Source: Ilex aquifolium
Lineage: Eukaryota > Streptophyta > Magnoliopsida > Aquifoliales > Aquifoliaceae
NCBI GenBank assembly: GCA_951799425.1
Contig: OX637398.1
Span: forward strand, 2,542,001-2,606,000
DNA: 64,000 nt
Direction of reading: 5' to 3'
Under the pieces are notes generated by a model that did not search any database, was not told the DNA's origin, and worked only from the letters and a program-made list of their open reading frames with translations. Shown in pieces: positions 62,590 to 64,000 of this stretch; within the stretch, counting starts at the first letter, position 1, and each line of letters begins with the position of its first letter. The position numbers and the translations under genes were made by a program.

Positions 62590-63191
62590 AAAAGGAGAAA
62601 ATTTCATAAAAGCAATTATATATGAGAAGGATAAAATTAATAAACTCACTAAAAGACTTAAAGCAAATGGTAAAAAACCTATTAAATGTTTTAAGTGTGA
62701 AAAATTAGGACACATTGCTCCTAAATGTCTAACTAAACAAAAAATAAATGAATTAATACTCGATGAAGATCTTAAAGATAGTTCTAAATTCAGAAAGTGA
62801 AGAAGGAGAGTCTTCTAATAATTCATCTTCTGAAGGTGAAGAATTATGTAATATTAACGAAATAAGCAATTCATTATCAGATGAAGATCAATCAGAACAA
62901 GATAAAGTCTGTTTATCACACTGTACAACACATACTAATTATTATAAAACTATTCTTGATATGAATAGATTAAATATAAATACTTTAACCAAGTCACAAA
63001 TATTAATCATTGATCTTATAGATCAAATTCAAGATCCAGTATCTAAAAGAAAGGTTATTGAGCAATATTTGCAAATAACTCAAGAAGAGAAAAAATATTC
63101 TCTCTCTCAATCTTATTCTTTAAAAGAAGTTCTTAACAGATCCGAGACTATGGTAATTAAAGAAAATGAATATTCGTTAATATTAGGATAA
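62590..63191 (+). pseudogene. Endogenous pararetrovirus fragment: coat-protein end with zinc knuckle
   Basis: A CCHC zinc knuckle (C-x2-C-x4-H-x4-C, 62687-62728) of the coat-protein type is followed by an acidic, Ser/Glu-rich stretch and the linker. The frame is broken by a stop about 70 bases after the knuckle, and the downstream part is open in another frame (62763-63191, 142 codons), so a frameshift lies near 62760-62800. In the virus this part precedes the protease, but here it follows it. AT-rich sequence after 63191 may belong to the same element. Confidence 0.75.
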
Positions 63192-63547
63192 TAATTATAA
63201 TCTTCTTTTATAGGATCTTAAATTTGATCTATAAAATTAAGGATTAATGTTTATGATTTAGTTAAAGTATTTATACTTAATCCATTTATATCTAGAATAG
63301 TTTTATAATAATTAGTCTGTATTGTACATTGTGATGAACAAGCTTTATCTTGTTCTGATTATTCTTCATTTGATGATGAATTGCTTTGTTTTAAGAGATG
63401 CTAGATGCTTAGATTTTGACCAATCCATAATGAGAGTTATGCAATCCAACATAAGTACTGATTCAGTTTATTTTAACTATTTTTTAAATTTATCAGTATC
63501 TTTAACTGATAGAAATATATTATATGTTATATATATATGAAAAATAC
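63192..63547. other. AT-rich flank of the pararetrovirus remnant
   Basis: The frame at 63322-63540 is not recognised. A short stretch around 63330-63400 is acidic in one frame and could be more viral sequence, but I cannot support it. Confidence 0.3.
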
Positions 63548-63703
63548 TATGTAACCTAAATTGGTATCACAAATGTGCATTCCAAATGAATGAGGATTAT
63601 CGGATGAGTGGGTCCCATCAACTTTTTTAATTGAGACCCACTGATCCAACAATTTTTATTGATTTAAGATACATATTTGAGATACAAATTTAGGATACAT
63701 ATT
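63548..63703. repeat. Foldback (palindromic) MITE, copy 2
   Basis: Arms share GGATGAGTGGGTCCCATC and GAGACCCACTGATCCAAC with copy 1 at 24470-24612. The arms are more diverged than in copy 1, with a duplicated GATACA(A/T)ATTT(G/A)AG-like segment on the right. Confidence 0.65.
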
Positions 63704-64000
63704 ATTTCTCATATATATCCCTTTTCTAAGGGATTGAGAGAAAAAGAAAGAGAGGTGGAGCCAATGACTGGGTGGACCCAGTTAGTGACAACTGGTTATG
63801 CGTTGCTATCCAAAACAGCTTTCCATGTGCCATCCGCCTTCTACGTGTTTTGTGTGAAATCATAACATGGTATTTATGGTGTCGATTCAAGAGTCTGTAG
63901 CATTACTCTATTAATAGTGATGGCCAAGCCGATGCTAATAGTTCTGTGGGGTCAATTCATAATAGTGCCCCTTAGGCAAGTCATTGAGAGTAGAAGCCTG
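63704..64000. other. Intergenic window end
   Basis: No gene is recognised. The short frame at 63677-63865 is unknown. Confidence 0.4.

Overview
This window is nuclear DNA of a flowering plant, most probably a eudicot. It is AT-rich, has spliced genes with GT-AG introns, carries nuclear tRNA genes, and holds plant families: a NAC and an R2R3-MYB transcription factor, a mini zinc finger protein, ribosomal protein eL34 and a DUF1666 protein. The species cannot be named from the sequence.

Layout. 1-16 kb is gene-poor and rich in transposable elements: a Tourist/Harbinger-type element containing a small Helitron and a retroposed 5S rRNA copy (1.7-2.7 kb), the orphan last exon of a DEG8-like protease (4.45 kb), MITEs, a large Helitron with a triplet-repeat array (7.3-8.4 kb) and three SINE copies. 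16.3-29.7 kb is the gene island: FEZ-like NAC (+, 3 exons), tRNA-Leu(CAG), RPL34 (-, 4 coding exons, telo-box and site II promoter motifs) and a DUF1666 gene (-, 5 coding exons). From memory, the Arabidopsis duplicates FEZ/RPL34A and DUF1666/RPL34B are also neighbours, so this looks like the unsplit ancestral order. 31.5-41.9 kb is again a transposon zone: a MULE-like inverted-repeat element, a head-to-tail cluster of Helitrons (32.5-36.8 kb), a reverse-transcriptase-type RNase H fragment, a G-box-bearing tandem repeat and a poly(A)-tailed retroposon. 42-46.3 kb holds hAT-like MITEs and a 1.4 kb element with a 9-bp target duplication that ends 658 bp before the MYB60 start codon. MYB60 (+, 3 exons) is at 46.9-48.2 kb. 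48-56 kb is intergenic with MITEs and SINEs. A one-exon MINI ZINC FINGER gene is at 56.8 kb. 59.9-60.4 kb has a triplicated 117-bp repeat beside tRNA-Asn(GTT). 62.1-63.2 kb is a broken, rearranged endogenous pararetrovirus fragment.

The genes do not form an operon-like unit. RPL34 and DUF1666 are housekeeping or unknown genes in a tail-to-head pair. FEZ, MYB60 and MIF are independent regulators of root-cap stem-cell division, of guard cells and cuticle, and of hormone-related development respectively, going by their family knowledge. No unknown multi-gene system was found. The most unusual content is transposon architecture: three-layer nesting with a 5S retropseudogene, back-to-back Helitrons with long triplet arrays, and two hAT-like MITE insertions into near-identical 8-bp targets.
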